Program-made: the position numbers and the translations under genes
The notes under the pieces: model-generated
What the model was told of the DNA's origin: nothing
The model's input: the letters and a program-made list of their open reading frames with translations, nothing else
Database searches by the model: none
NCBI RefSeq assembly: GCF_004365175.1
Contig: NZ_SOCE01000001.1
Location: 3,107,403-3,171,402, forward strand
Length of the DNA: 64,000 nt
Reading direction: 5' to 3'
Origin: Kribbella voronezhensis
Lineage (GTDB): Bacteria > Actinomycetota > Actinomycetes > Propionibacteriales > Kribbellaceae
Shown here: piece by piece, positions 16,471-25,366 of the stretch
Numbering within the stretch: position 1 is the stretch's first letter
Layout of the letters: every line of letters starts with the position of its first letter

Positions 16471-18797
16471 CAGCGGACCTCGACGTGGAGAGTGCCGGCG
16501 TGCGGGCGCAACGCGGCGGTGTGGCCGTCCTGCTCGAGCTCGATCGGCAACCGGCTGGACAGGAACGGCTCGCACTGGACCGCGTGCGACGACCCGTCGG
16601 GCGCGGTCGCGAACAGGATCCAGTCCGCCAGGCTGGCCAGCGGGTCGGCCGAACTGACGGTGACCTCGGCCGGGACCAGCTCGGTCAACCCGACCGAGGC
16701 GGTCCAGACACCGTCGGCCACCGTCCGACGGCACTCGATGTCCTCGTGCTCGTCGTTGTCGTCCAGGTAGCGCCGCCAGCAGAACGAGTACGCCGCCTCG
16801 CCGTCGAGGGCGGCCCCGGTGATCCGGAGTTCCGGTCCGTTGCTCCCGGCAACCTCTTCGGCCCGGTCGGCGGCCAGCCGGAACGGCGACTCGTGCAGGT
16901 TCACGTAACCGCCGGTGGAGCGGGTCAGCGTCACCAGCCGGCCCTGCTCGGTATGGCTGGCGGCCCGCTCCGGAGCGGTCCACAGCAGCAGCCGGTCCTC
17001 GCCACCGGTGCCGACCAGCCGGAACGCCCAGGTGGTCCGCTGGGTGAACGGGTCGTCGGGGTTGGTGTCCTCGATGATCGGCCGGATCGGGATCCGGGCG
17101 GAGAAGTCGCGGCCGTCGCCGGACAGCGTGAGCGGCACCGACTGGTCCTGACCGGCCAACGGCCTGGTGACCTGCAGCTTGGGGTCCGTCAGGTCGGCCG
17201 GGACGCGGCCGTGCAGCACCAGCGCGTCGGCGGTCTGCTCCACCGAGGTGAGCCGGCACGGGTCGACCATCCGGCGCAGCACGAACGCGCCGTCCGCGCC
17301 GGGACCGGGCTGGATCCAGCTCTTGGCGTCGATCCACGCGCCCGGCGGCCAGCCAGGGCTGCCGGGCCGCTGGCCACGCAGCTTGCCGTGCCGCCGCAAC
17401 CGTCCGGAGCGCATCCGTACGACGAAGTGCGCCGGGGCCGCGGTGTCCTTGAGCTGGCCCAGCAAGGCCTTGTCGAGGCGGACCTCGAACCCGACGAGCG
17501 CGGGGTCGCCGTGCGTGTCGGTCGCGTCGTACCGGCGTACGGCCAGGGGGGTTTCGGCGCCGGCGATGACGAGCGCGATCCGCAGGCTGGACGACGTCTT
17601 GGTCTCCAGGTGCCGGATCTCGGCGGTGCCCTTCACGGACAGCTCGCTGCCCTGCCAGGCCACCTCGGTCACGCTGGTCGCCAGCGTCAGGTCCTTCATC
17701 GGCAGCCGGTAGAGCTCCCGCGGCACCGAGCTGTTCTGATCGTGGACGCCCGGGTAGTTGTGCTCGAACTGCCAGGAGCGGCGCGGACGCGCCAGCGCGC
17801 GGGCACCGCCGCGCAGCCCGCCGTCGTTGCGGAAATTCGCCAGCCGGCGGAGCAGGTCGACGTCACCGGCGCGCAGCGCGGAGTGCTGCAGCCGGTCGTA
17901 GCTGTGGGCCCGCTCGAGCACCTTCTCGTCCAGCCGGTCCAGCAGCCGCCGGGCCAGCTTGATCAGGTTCTGCTCTTCTTCGGGCGGTGCGGCGCCGAAC
18001 GCCATCATCAGCGTGAGCATGTCGATCTGGGTGAAGTGCGCGTGCACCCGCGGCCGCACCTCGCCGATCGCGTTCTCCACCAGGTCCATCACCATCTCGG
18101 CGGACCTGACCCGGTCCTCGAGGTTGCCGAACTGGAACTTCTGCTGGGTGATCGACTCACCGGACTCGCGCTCGCGCCAGTAGTAGACCGGCACGGCCAG
18201 CGCGTCCACGGTGACGGCGTCCAGGTGCGCCTTCAGCGTGACGGGGTAGTCCTCGTAGCGGATCGCGGGGAACTCGTAGCCGTACTCGTCCCAGAACGAC
18301 CGCCGGTAGACCTTGTTCCAGACCATCCGGTCCAGGATCAGGTCCGGCGTCTCGATCACGTGCGTGGCCAGCCGGTCCTTGGCGAACGGCAGCCGGTGGA
18401 TCCACGACGGCCGGACACCGGAGGAGTTGTTGAACCGCCGCGCGTTACCGCCGGCGAACGACGAACCGGTCGTGTCCAGGGTCCGGATCAGCTTCTCGAA
18501 GCCGTGCCGGGTGACCAGGTCGTCGCTGTCGACGAAGGTGATGTACTCCCCGTCGGCGTGCCGGACCCCGGTGTTGCGGGCCGGGCCGAGGCCCTGGTTC
18601 TCCTGCGTCACGATCCGGAACCGGGGATCGCGGCCGCAGAACTCCTTGGCGATGGCGGCACTGTCGTCGGGGGATCCGTCGTCGACCAGGATCGCCTCGA
18701 AATCGGTCCACGTCTGCCGGGCGATCGAGTCCAGACACTCCCCGATGTAGTCGCGGACGTTGTAGAAAGGCACAACGACACTCAGCCGCGGCGTCAC
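16470..18797 (-). CDS. TarS/TarP-like GT2 glycosyltransferase with beta-rich C-terminal region
   Basis: 775 residues from GTG 18797, with GAGGAG upstream. The GT-A domain (1-230) has LSVVVPFYNVRDYI, VDDGSPDDS, the metal site FVDSDD and a YEDYPVT catalytic-base region. A helical linker with DMLTLMMAFG follows. From about residue 370 to the end there are repeated beta-strand segments without TM helices. This layout resembles wall-teichoic-acid transferases TarS/TarP, whose C-terminal beta domains trimerise. It likely adds a sugar to a polymer backbone in the cytoplasm. First gene of an overlapping three-gene unit with the MHH cassette. Confidence 0.82.
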   Translation of the reverse strand: MTPRLSVVVPFYNVRDYIGECLDSIARQTWTDFEAILVDDGSPDDSAAIAKEFCGRDPRFRIVTQENQGLGPARNTGVRHADGEYITFVDSDDLVTRHGFEKLIRTLDTTGSSFAGGNARRFNNSSGVRPSWIHRLPFAKDRLATHVIETPDLILDRMVWNKVYRRSFWDEYGYEFPAIRYEDYPVTLKAHLDAVTVDALAVPVYYWRERESGESITQQKFQFGNLEDRVRSAEMVMDLVENAIGEVRPRVHAHFTQIDMLTLMMAFGAAPPEEEQNLIKLARRLLDRLDEKVLERAHSYDRLQHSALRAGDVDLLRRLANFRNDGGLRGGARALARPRRSWQFEHNYPGVHDQNSSVPRELYRLPMKDLTLATSVTEVAWQGSELSVKGTAEIRHLETKTSSSLRIALVIAGAETPLAVRRYDATDTHGDPALVGFEVRLDKALLGQLKDTAAPAHFVVRMRSGRLRRHGKLRGQRPGSPGWPPGAWIDAKSWIQPGPGADGAFVLRRMVDPCRLTSVEQTADALVLHGRVPADLTDPKLQVTRPLAGQDQSVPLTLSGDGRDFSARIPIRPIIEDTNPDDPFTQRTTWAFRLVGTGGEDRLLLWTAPERAASHTEQGRLVTLTRSTGGYVNLHESPFRLAADRAEEVAGSNGPELRITGAALDGEAAYSFCWRRYLDDNDEHEDIECRRTVADGVWTASVGLTELVPAEVTVSSADPLASLADWILFATAPDGSSHAVQCEPFLSSRLPIELEQDGHTAALRPHAGTLHVEVR

Positions 18798-18972
18798 AAC
18801 GGCGTTCTCCTCGGCTCAGTCGGCAGTTCGGTCAGCATCGACATCCCGGTCGGCATCACGCCGGACCCGATGCTGCTGCGGCACGCTCGCTCCGGAGCAA
18901 CCAGAGGCCGGGCGGCGACCAAAGATCTCGCGGTCATGTTAGCACCGGGCAGGACCGTCACCGACCTGTGCA

Positions 18973-19764
18973 TCACCCTTCGCGACCGGCCGCTTCCGGT
19001 TCACCGGACAGCAATCCGGGCGTCACGAGATGGACAGTCAGCAGCGTGTGCACGGGTTCGAAGCCGTACCTCGCCCAGGCCCGCTGCACCCCGGTGTTCT
19101 GCCCCTGGGTGGAGATCACCAGCCGGCGCGACGTACTCGCGTCCTCGACCGCGGCCAGCAGGTGCCCGTAGCGTCCGCGACCCTGTTCGGCCGGTACTAC
19201 GCCCGCGAGCTCGATCTCGGTCCAGGACTCCTGCTGGTCGACGGTCGCCAGTGCGAGCACCCGGTGGTCCGGACCACGCAGTACGACCGCACCCTCGTCG
19301 GCGATGCTGCGTCGCGCCCACTCCTGGTAGCCCGCGAGGGCCAATGCCCTGTCGAACAAGGGATTCGCGCAGTAGTGATTGCCGTAGTCACCGAAGATGT
19401 CGCCGACCAGGTCGTCCACCAGGTCGTCGTCGATCGCCCGCTCCAGCCCGGCGTTGAACCCCGCCAGTGGAGCCGGGCGGCGGCCTTTGCCGACCGGGAG
19501 CGACCAGTAGACCAGGCTGTCGGCCAGCAAGGCGGTCCGCGGCCCACTGGCGAGCGCGGCGAACCACTGCACTTCGCGAGCCGGATAACGCAGTACGACG
19601 ACGTCGGCCGTCGACTTGTCCACCGCTGTGAGCACCTCGGCCAACTGGGTTCCGGCCGAGGCCGAGACGGTGACCCGGTCGACCGAGACCCCGAACCGCT
19701 TCGATTCGTACGCCGAAGGCGCGGTGATCAGCTCGCCCGCCTCGAGCGCGTCGTACCAGCCCAT
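18973..19764 (-). CDS. WecD-like GNAT acetyltransferase (dTDP-4-amino-4,6-dideoxyhexose)
   Basis: 263 residues overlapping the WecE-type stop by 1 nt. The N-terminal half (DVVVLRYPAREVQW, FALAS-type strands) precedes a C-terminal GNAT domain with acetyl-CoA loop VVPAEQGRGRYGHLLA and STQGQNTGVQRAWARYGF. This two-part arrangement and length match WecD/RffC, which acetylates dTDP-Fuc4N. The tight coupling to the transaminase gene supports that role. Exact sugar configuration cannot be read from sequence. The following 175 nt (18798-18972) show no gene. Confidence 0.78.
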   Translation of the reverse strand: MGWYDALEAGELITAPSAYESKRFGVSVDRVTVSASAGTQLAEVLTAVDKSTADVVVLRYPAREVQWFAALASGPRTALLADSLVYWSLPVGKGRRPAPLAGFNAGLERAIDDDLVDDLVGDIFGDYGNHYCANPLFDRALALAGYQEWARRSIADEGAVVLRGPDHRVLALATVDQQESWTEIELAGVVPAEQGRGRYGHLLAAVEDASTSRRLVISTQGQNTGVQRAWARYGFEPVHTLLTVHLVTPGLLSGEPEAAGREG

Positions 19765-20909
19765 CAGAGCGGGTACGAGAACAGGCCGTCGAGCACGCGG
19801 TCCTGTTCTGTCTCGGTGAGCTGGCTGAACAGCGGGAGTCGCACCAGCCGGCTGCTGAGGTCCTCGGTGACGTCGCAGCCGCCCGGACCGACCCGGCCGT
19901 ACTTCTTCCCGGCCGGAGCCGAGTGCAGCGGCACGTAGTGGAACGCCGCGGTGATGTTGCGCTCGCGCAGGTGCGCGATCAGCCCGAGCTGGTGCTCATG
20001 GGAGGGCATCACCACGTAGTACATGTGCGCCGGGTGCACGCAGTCAGCAGGGACTGTCGGCAGGCCGACACCGTTCGCTTGGGCCCACTCGGGGAGCTTG
20101 TCGTGGTAACGCTGCCACATCGTCAGCCGCGGTGCCTGGATCTCTTCGAACAGCTCCAGCTGGGCGGTCAGGAACGCAGCGAGCGGGTCGGCCAGCAGAT
20201 AGCTGGAGCCGATGTCGATCCAGCGGTACTTGTCGACCTGGCCGCGGAAGAACTGGCTCCGGTTCGTGCCCTTCTCCCGGATCACCTCGGCACGGTGCAG
20301 CAGGTCGGCGTCGTTCAGCACCAACGCGCCACCCTCGCCGCAGTGCACGTTCTTGGTTCCGTGGAAGGACTGCGTCGCCATCTGCCCGAGCGAACCGAGC
20401 GGACGGCCCTTGTACGAGCCGCCCAGACCGTGCGCGTTGTCCTCGATCACTGTCAGCCCGTGCTTGTCGGCGATCGCCAGCACGGTGTCCATCTCGACCG
20501 CGACGCCGGCGTAGTGGACCACCACGATCGCCTTGGTCCTGTCGGTGATCGCGGCCTCGACCTGCGTCTCGTCCAGGTTCAGCGTGTCCGGCCGGATATC
20601 TACGAACACCGGTACGGCGCCGCGCAGCGCGTACGCGTTGGCCGTCGAGACGAAGGTGAACGACGGCATGATCACTTCATCGCCGGGCTCCAGGTCGAGC
20701 AGCAGCGCGGTCATCTCCAGCGCGTGCGTGCAGGAGGGCGTCAGCAGCGCCCCGACGCCACCGGCCAGCTTCGTGAGCAGCTCGGAGGCGCGGGCGGTGA
20801 ACGGGCCGTCCCCGACCACCGCGGCCGAGGCGAAGGACTGGTTGACGTAGGCGAGTTCGTCGCCCGCCACAAAGGCCTTGACGAAGGGGATCGGAGACAG
20901 GTCGGGCAT
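19764..20909 (-). CDS. wecE: dTDP-4-amino-4,6-dideoxygalactose transaminase
   Basis: 381 residues, close to E. coli WecE/RffA throughout. Conserved segments include LLTPSCTHALEMTALLLD, PGDEVIMPSFTFVSTANAY and REKGTNRSQFFRGQVDKY. The PLP Lys lies in SFHGTKNVHCGEGGA and the Asp-like PLP contact in VIEDNAHG. It aminates dTDP-4-keto-6-deoxyglucose to give dTDP-Fuc4N-type sugar using glutamate. No rmlA or rmlB is in the window, so the dTDP-keto sugar must come from elsewhere. Lies between a GT2 synthase and the WecD-like gene in one minus-strand operon. Confidence 0.92.
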   Translation of the reverse strand: MPDLSPIPFVKAFVAGDELAYVNQSFASAAVVGDGPFTARASELLTKLAGGVGALLTPSCTHALEMTALLLDLEPGDEVIMPSFTFVSTANAYALRGAVPVFVDIRPDTLNLDETQVEAAITDRTKAIVVVHYAGVAVEMDTVLAIADKHGLTVIEDNAHGLGGSYKGRPLGSLGQMATQSFHGTKNVHCGEGGALVLNDADLLHRAEVIREKGTNRSQFFRGQVDKYRWIDIGSSYLLADPLAAFLTAQLELFEEIQAPRLTMWQRYHDKLPEWAQANGVGLPTVPADCVHPAHMYYVVMPSHEHQLGLIAHLRERNITAAFHYVPLHSAPAGKKYGRVGPGGCDVTEDLSSRLVRLPLFSQLTETEQDRVLDGLFSYPL

Positions 20910-20920
20910 GGTGGAGGAGC

Positions 20921-21940
20921 CTACCCGTGGTCGGTAGCGCGGTCCGAAACAGCTTCAGCAGCAGCGTCGTCGAGGGCTTCGGCGTACGAATGGTGACCGG
21001 GGTCCTCGAGGCTGTCGTAGCCGATCATGAACTGCGGCCGCCGCTGGCTGGCCTGGAACAGGCGGGCCACGTACTCCCCCAGCAGGCCGAGGCAGAGCAA
21101 CTGAAGCGCACCGATCGTCCCGACAGCCAGCACCGTGGAGGTCCAGCCGGGAATGCTCCGGCCGGTCAGCTTGATCGCCAGCGCCGCCAGCACGACCCCC
21201 ACCGACAGCAATCCCCCGAGTAGCCCGAGCCAGGTCGCGAGCCGCAGTGGCGCCGCTGAGAACGCGGTCAGGCTGTCGAAGGCCAGCCGGAACATCTTGG
21301 ACACCGTGTACTTCGTACTGCCGGCAGCCCGCTCCGCCCGGACGTACTTCACCTCCGCACTCGGGAAGCCCAGCCACGGGATCACCAGCCGGAAGACCCG
21401 GCCGTCCTCGGGTAGCTGGTTCACTGCGTCCACCACGCGCCGGGAGACGAGCCGGAAGTCACCCGCGTCGAACGGCAGATCCCGGCCGACCAGCCGGCAC
21501 ATCAGCCGGTAGTAGAGCCGCGCGGTGGTCCGCTTCGCCCAGCTGTCACTGGAGCGGTCGGAGCGTACGCCGTACACGACATCGACGTCGTCCTTCCGGG
21601 CCGTGGCGAGCAGCTCGGCGATCACCTCGGGCGGATCCTGCAGGTCGGCGTCGATGGTGACCAGGTACTCACCGCGAGCCAGCTGGAAGCCGGCCGACAG
21701 GGCGGCCTGGTGCCCGCTGTTGCGCAGCAGCCGGACCAAGCGGAGCTCCGGCCAGTCCGCGCTCGCGCTGGTGAGCAGTGCGGCGGTCCGGTCGCGGCTC
21801 CCGTCGTCGACCACCACCAGCTCGTAGCCGAGCCCGAGACCGTCCAGCAGCGGATGCATCCGCTCGAGGAAGATCGGCAGCACGTCCTCCTCGTCGTACA
21901 TTGGTACGACGACGGACAGCACGGGCCGAGTGGTTTGCAT
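20921..21940 (-). CDS. GT2 polyprenyl-phosphate sugar synthase (GtrB/ArnC-like)
   Basis: 339 residues from ATG 21940, with GGAGGAGGG 8 nt upstream. The GT-A domain has LSVVVPMYDEEDVLP, VDDGSRDRT, RNSGHQAALSAG, IDADLQDPPE and the acceptor-side FDAGDFRLVSR. Two C-terminal TM helices (about 230-300) end LLGEYVARLFQASQRRPQ. This is the family that makes polyprenyl-phosphate hexoses. Placed upstream of wecE and wecD in the same operon, it may use the Fuc4NAc-type donor or glucose. Divergent from the second GT-C-like gene, 66 nt away. Confidence 0.9.
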   Translation of the reverse strand: MQTTRPVLSVVVPMYDEEDVLPIFLERMHPLLDGLGLGYELVVVDDGSRDRTAALLTSASADWPELRLVRLLRNSGHQAALSAGFQLARGEYLVTIDADLQDPPEVIAELLATARKDDVDVVYGVRSDRSSDSWAKRTTARLYYRLMCRLVGRDLPFDAGDFRLVSRRVVDAVNQLPEDGRVFRLVIPWLGFPSAEVKYVRAERAAGSTKYTVSKMFRLAFDSLTAFSAAPLRLATWLGLLGGLLSVGVVLAALAIKLTGRSIPGWTSTVLAVGTIGALQLLCLGLLGEYVARLFQASQRRPQFMIGYDSLEDPGHHSYAEALDDAAAEAVSDRATDHG

Positions 21941-21994
21941 CGAGAAGCCCTCCTCCGGCGAGGTTACCCGGCCCGGCTCACCTGGGGATCCCGC

Positions 21995-22009
21995 TACCCT
22001 CTGGTGGTG
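21995..22009 (+). promoter_or_regulatory. Leaderless promoter -10 and start of GT-C-like gene 2
   Basis: TACCCT (21995-22000) lies 6 nt before GTG 22007, with no Shine-Dalgarno sequence in between. Confidence 0.55.
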
Positions 22010-24367
22010 CCGACGATGACCAATGACACCGCCAGTAGCCTCGCTACTGCGGAGCGTGAGGTCAGCCGGACCGTCCCGTCGCTGCTCGGTCTGTTGCCCT
22101 GGCGGGCCGTCGGCGCCGGTGCGGTGAAGGCGGCGGCCGGGATCGCCCTGGCCTGGTTGACGATCTGGTTGATGGCCGGTCACTCGTCCAGCCACGACAT
22201 CGTCGCGCTGCTGCGTTTCTGGGTCTTCGGGATCACCCTGCCCGGCACGCTGCTGTGGCGCCTGGCCAGCCCGTTCCGGCACAACCTGATCGAGGACTTC
22301 GCGGCCGGATCGCTGGTCGGCGTGTCCCTGCTGATCCTGGTCTATTTGGGCGTTGCCCCGCTCGGCGGCCAGCGGTGGGCCTGGCTGTGGGCGGCGCCCG
22401 TGATCATCCTGGTGACCGTCGTGCCGAGCTGGCGACGACGCTGCCTGCAGCGCGTCGAGCGGCCCGTCTCACCCTTGACCGCCTGGTTGGTCGCCACCAC
22501 GCTGGCGCTGCCGCTCTACGCCATCGGGCGGTACCGCGTGCTGGCTCCCGCGCCGTACACCGATGCCCGCTCCCACGTGCCGGACATGGCCTTCCACCAG
22601 GCGCTGGCCGCGAGCGCGAAGTACGACGTACCGCTGCAAGCGCCGTACGTCAACGGCGAGCGGATGGACTACCACTACTTCTGGCACCAGTTCACCGCCG
22701 CCACCTCCTGGGCCACCGGGGTCGACCTGACCGACCTGATCTACAACATCGGCTGGATCCCCCTCCTGCTGGCCGGCTGTGCGCTGATCTACGCGCTCAC
22801 CGATCGGATCGCACCAGGCTCTCGCTGGGCGGGCCCGCTCGCCATCGCCGTCGCCGGTATCGCCGGCACCGTCGATGCGTACCCGGCCGTGCGGCTGCCG
22901 GCAGAGAGTCTGATCAGCTACTACTGGGGCAGCCCGACACAGAACCTCGGCGGCGCCCTGATCACTTTGCTGGCCCTGATCGGTGTCGATCTGCTGCGCG
23001 GGAGAAGCGGGCCCGCCACCTGGGTCCTCTTCGTCGTGATCGCCGCGGCCGCGTCGGGTTCGAAGGCGACCGTGCTGCCGATGATCATCTGCGGGCTCGG
23101 GCTGGTGGTGTTCATCCGGCTGCTCTACGGCCGCTTCGCCAAGGGCGCCCTGCTGATCGCGATCGTGCTCGGCGGGATCTTCGTGGCCGCCATCTTCGTT
23201 GTCTTCGGCAACAAATCGTCCGGCCTCGCGGTCCGGCCCTGGGTCACCTTCGCGAAGGTCGGCCTCTATCCGCTGGTCGCCAAGCCGGTGGACGGCGGCG
23301 GATTCGACCACGCGGCGATGTGGATCGGCGGCATCACCTTGTGCCTCGGCCTGCTGCTCGGCTCGGCCGGCCTGCTGGTGCTGCTCGGTACGGCGGCCCG
23401 CTGGTTCCGCGATCCGGGGATGATCTTCCTGGTCGGCATCGCGATCGCCGGCTTCGGCGGGCTGGTACTGACCGACCAGCCGGGCACCAGCCAGCTCTAC
23501 TTCCACCGCACCGCGGTGCCGATCATCGCCGCGCTCGCCGCCGCGGGCGCGTGGATGCTGGTGTTCTGGTTCGCCGACCGGCGATCGGGCGTGCTCGTGT
23601 TCGTCTCGCTGCTCGGCGGGATCGGAGCGACCGCCGCGGCCCGGGCGATCGTGAAGGCCCACCCGGGCGACGGCAAACCGTTCCGGACGCCGGACGGCAG
23701 GCTCACCGGGCTGATCGCCCCGTGGGTCTGGACCATCACCTTCCTGCTCGCGGTCGCGATCCTGGTGACCGTCCTGTGGAAGGTCGCCAAGCGGCGAGGG
23801 CGGCCGACCAGAGTGGCGACAGCATCCTTCGTCCTGGCGGGGATGGGCGCCGGGCTCTTCCTGCCCCTGCAGGCGATGGCCTCCTATCACCGCACCGACC
23901 TGCCTCCGCTGTCCGACGACTTCAAACTCGGCCCGTCGGCGACCCAGACCACAGCCGCCCTGTGGCTGCGCGACCACACCGCGCCCGGCGAACTGATCGC
24001 CACCAACGCGCACTGCACGATGAAGAACACCACCGGCTGCGACTCCCGGCACTTCTGGATCGCCGCCCTGAGCGAACGCCACGTGCTGGTCGAAGGCTGG
24101 GGCTACACCAACACCATCAACGAACTCGTCGCGGACACCGGGATGAGTCCGAACGGCCTGCCGTTCTGGGACCAGCAGAAACTCGAGGACAACGACCGCG
24201 CGTTCATCACCCCGACCCGCGACAACCTGCGGCTCCTGAAGGTCAAGTACGGCGTCCGCTGGCTCTACGCCGATCCCGCGCAGACCGTGGTCGAAACGGC
24301 CAAGCTCGACACGCTGGCGACGCTTCGTTTCAAGGCGTCCGACGCGCTGATCTACGAGCTTCCGTAA
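22007..24367 (+). CDS. GT-C-like polytopic membrane protein, paralogue 2 of 6
   Basis: 786 residues from GTG 22007 (ATG 22016 is the alternative). Multi-helix protein with the extracytoplasmic motif DMAFHQALAAS, then VNGERMDYHYFWHQ, and SPTQNLGGAL after helix 5. The C-terminal soluble domain has ATNAHCTMKNTTGCDSRHFW, with the two Cys close together, then RHVLVEGWGYT, FWDQQKLEDND and YGVRWLYAD. Together with paralogue 6 (38999) it forms a subgroup sharing FHQALAASAK and SRHFWIAALSER. The probable role is extracytoplasmic transfer from a lipid-linked sugar. It is divergent from a GT2 synthase that could supply such a donor. Confidence 0.74.
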   Translation: MPTMTNDTASSLATAEREVSRTVPSLLGLLPWRAVGAGAVKAAAGIALAWLTIWLMAGHSSSHDIVALLRFWVFGITLPGTLLWRLASPFRHNLIEDFAAGSLVGVSLLILVYLGVAPLGGQRWAWLWAAPVIILVTVVPSWRRRCLQRVERPVSPLTAWLVATTLALPLYAIGRYRVLAPAPYTDARSHVPDMAFHQALAASAKYDVPLQAPYVNGERMDYHYFWHQFTAATSWATGVDLTDLIYNIGWIPLLLAGCALIYALTDRIAPGSRWAGPLAIAVAGIAGTVDAYPAVRLPAESLISYYWGSPTQNLGGALITLLALIGVDLLRGRSGPATWVLFVVIAAAASGSKATVLPMIICGLGLVVFIRLLYGRFAKGALLIAIVLGGIFVAAIFVVFGNKSSGLAVRPWVTFAKVGLYPLVAKPVDGGGFDHAAMWIGGITLCLGLLLGSAGLLVLLGTAARWFRDPGMIFLVGIAIAGFGGLVLTDQPGTSQLYFHRTAVPIIAALAAAGAWMLVFWFADRRSGVLVFVSLLGGIGATAAARAIVKAHPGDGKPFRTPDGRLTGLIAPWVWTITFLLAVAILVTVLWKVAKRRGRPTRVATASFVLAGMGAGLFLPLQAMASYHRTDLPPLSDDFKLGPSATQTTAALWLRDHTAPGELIATNAHCTMKNTTGCDSRHFWIAALSERHVLVEGWGYTNTINELVADTGMSPNGLPFWDQQKLEDNDRAFITPTRDNLRLLKVKYGVRWLYADPAQTVVETAKLDTLATLRFKASDALIYELP

Positions 24368-24379
24368 CCGCAGCAGCGC

Positions 24380-25366
24380 TCACGCGGGCAGCACCCGGAC
24401 TCCACCGACATCCACCGATCCGGCGTCCTCGACCACGATCGGCCGGCGCCCTCGGCGCGGCGGCGGGTTGCCGACCTCGACCGGCAGCGGCTCGACCGTC
24501 ACGTCGCGAAGATCGAGGTCGACGAACGGGCGGGTGCTGACGGCTCCGTCGACCTCGCTCCGGCCCCAGCCCGCGACCCGGATCGCGTAGAGATCACCGC
24601 ACCAGCCGATGGCACAGTCGCGGATCGACAACCCGTGATTGATCCCGCGCCCGGCACCTTCCTCGCGGTACCGGTCGGTGTTGTCGCCGGGCAGCAACCT
24701 GAAGCCGATCTCCACCCGTTCGCAGCGCACGTCACGGACCTCGACGTCGTGCACCGAGCTGAGACAGAAAGCCTCGAAAGCGTCGTACACCCGGAGCCCG
24801 TCGACCTGGAAATGATGCGGGTGCAGCGAATGCCCGGTGATGTCGCTGACTCCGGCGCCGACGGCACCCCAGTGCGCGATGAACGCCGTACCGCCGCCGT
24901 GTACCTCGAGATCCGACAAGCGCACTTCCCGGACCGCGCCGATGAGGGTGAGGTTGTTGGCCGCACAGCGGCCGGGGCGCCGGACGACCAGCCGCCGTAC
25001 GGCGATCCGCTCGATCCACTCCGGCTGCTCGGCATAGAAGTACCGGCCGATCGTGACGGCGGTCCATTCCGCTCCGTCGTGCGGACCGGGTGAGGCGTCG
25101 GGGAGCTGGAGGGTCAGGTCGGTGACGGTGACGTCGGAGCCGAGGACGTGGATCAGCGGCGCCGACTCGGCCTGCGCCCGGCACAACGTCGTACCGGAGC
25201 CCGACAGGGTCCACGAGTCGGTGAGCACGAGACCGCCGGTGATCGGATAGGAACCGGCAGGCAGGAGCAACCGTCCCGGCTCGGACTCGGTCAGCAGGCG
25301 GCGAAGCAACTCGCCGTTGTCGTCACCGTCGTCACCGAGCCGTGGCCGGTAGTCGCGAACAGTCAG
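24380..25366 (-). CDS. Parallel beta-helix protein, probable CTG start
   Basis: The frame encodes a right-handed beta-helix: RDYRPRLGDDGDDNGELLRRLL at the start is the usual DxGAxGDGxxDDTxAL opening of pectate-lyase-like folds. Repeating strands such as LVLTDSWTLSGSG, VTVTDLTLQLP and VEVRDVRCERVEIGF follow. There is no signal peptide or TM helix. The nearest ATG/GTG/TTG (TTG 25309) would remove the opening motif. CTG 25366 forms a CTGA overlap with the upstream stop, matching the coupled overlaps around it, and gives 328 residues. The role is unknown, perhaps a polysaccharide-modifying or binding partner of the two genes upstream. Confidence 0.72.
   Translation of the reverse strand: MTVRDYRPRLGDDGDDNGELLRRLLTESEPGRLLLPAGSYPITGGLVLTDSWTLSGSGTTLCRAQAESAPLIHVLGSDVTVTDLTLQLPDASPGPHDGAEWTAVTIGRYFYAEQPEWIERIAVRRLVVRRPGRCAANNLTLIGAVREVRLSDLEVHGGGTAFIAHWGAVGAGVSDITGHSLHPHHFQVDGLRVYDAFEAFCLSSVHDVEVRDVRCERVEIGFRLLPGDNTDRYREEGAGRGINHGLSIRDCAIGWCGDLYAIRVAGWGRSEVDGAVSTRPFVDLDLRDVTVEPLPVEVGNPPPRRGRRPIVVEDAGSVDVGGVRVLPA

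Noticed and set aside
18798-18972. Possible short gene or remnant between the TarS-like GT2 and WecD-like gene
   Set aside because: Short frames here lack ribosome sites and family character. It is probably leader sequence of the downstream operon.
16485-19457. Open frame of 990 codons on the plus strand
   Set aside because: It lies antisense to the GT2, MHH and WecD-like genes, has low-complexity Arg/Gly/Pro/Val composition and no domain. It is a GC-rich shadow.
22469-24082. Open frame of 537 codons on the minus strand
   Set aside because: Antisense to GT-C-like paralogue 2; rich in Gln/Arg/Asp/Gly without domain.
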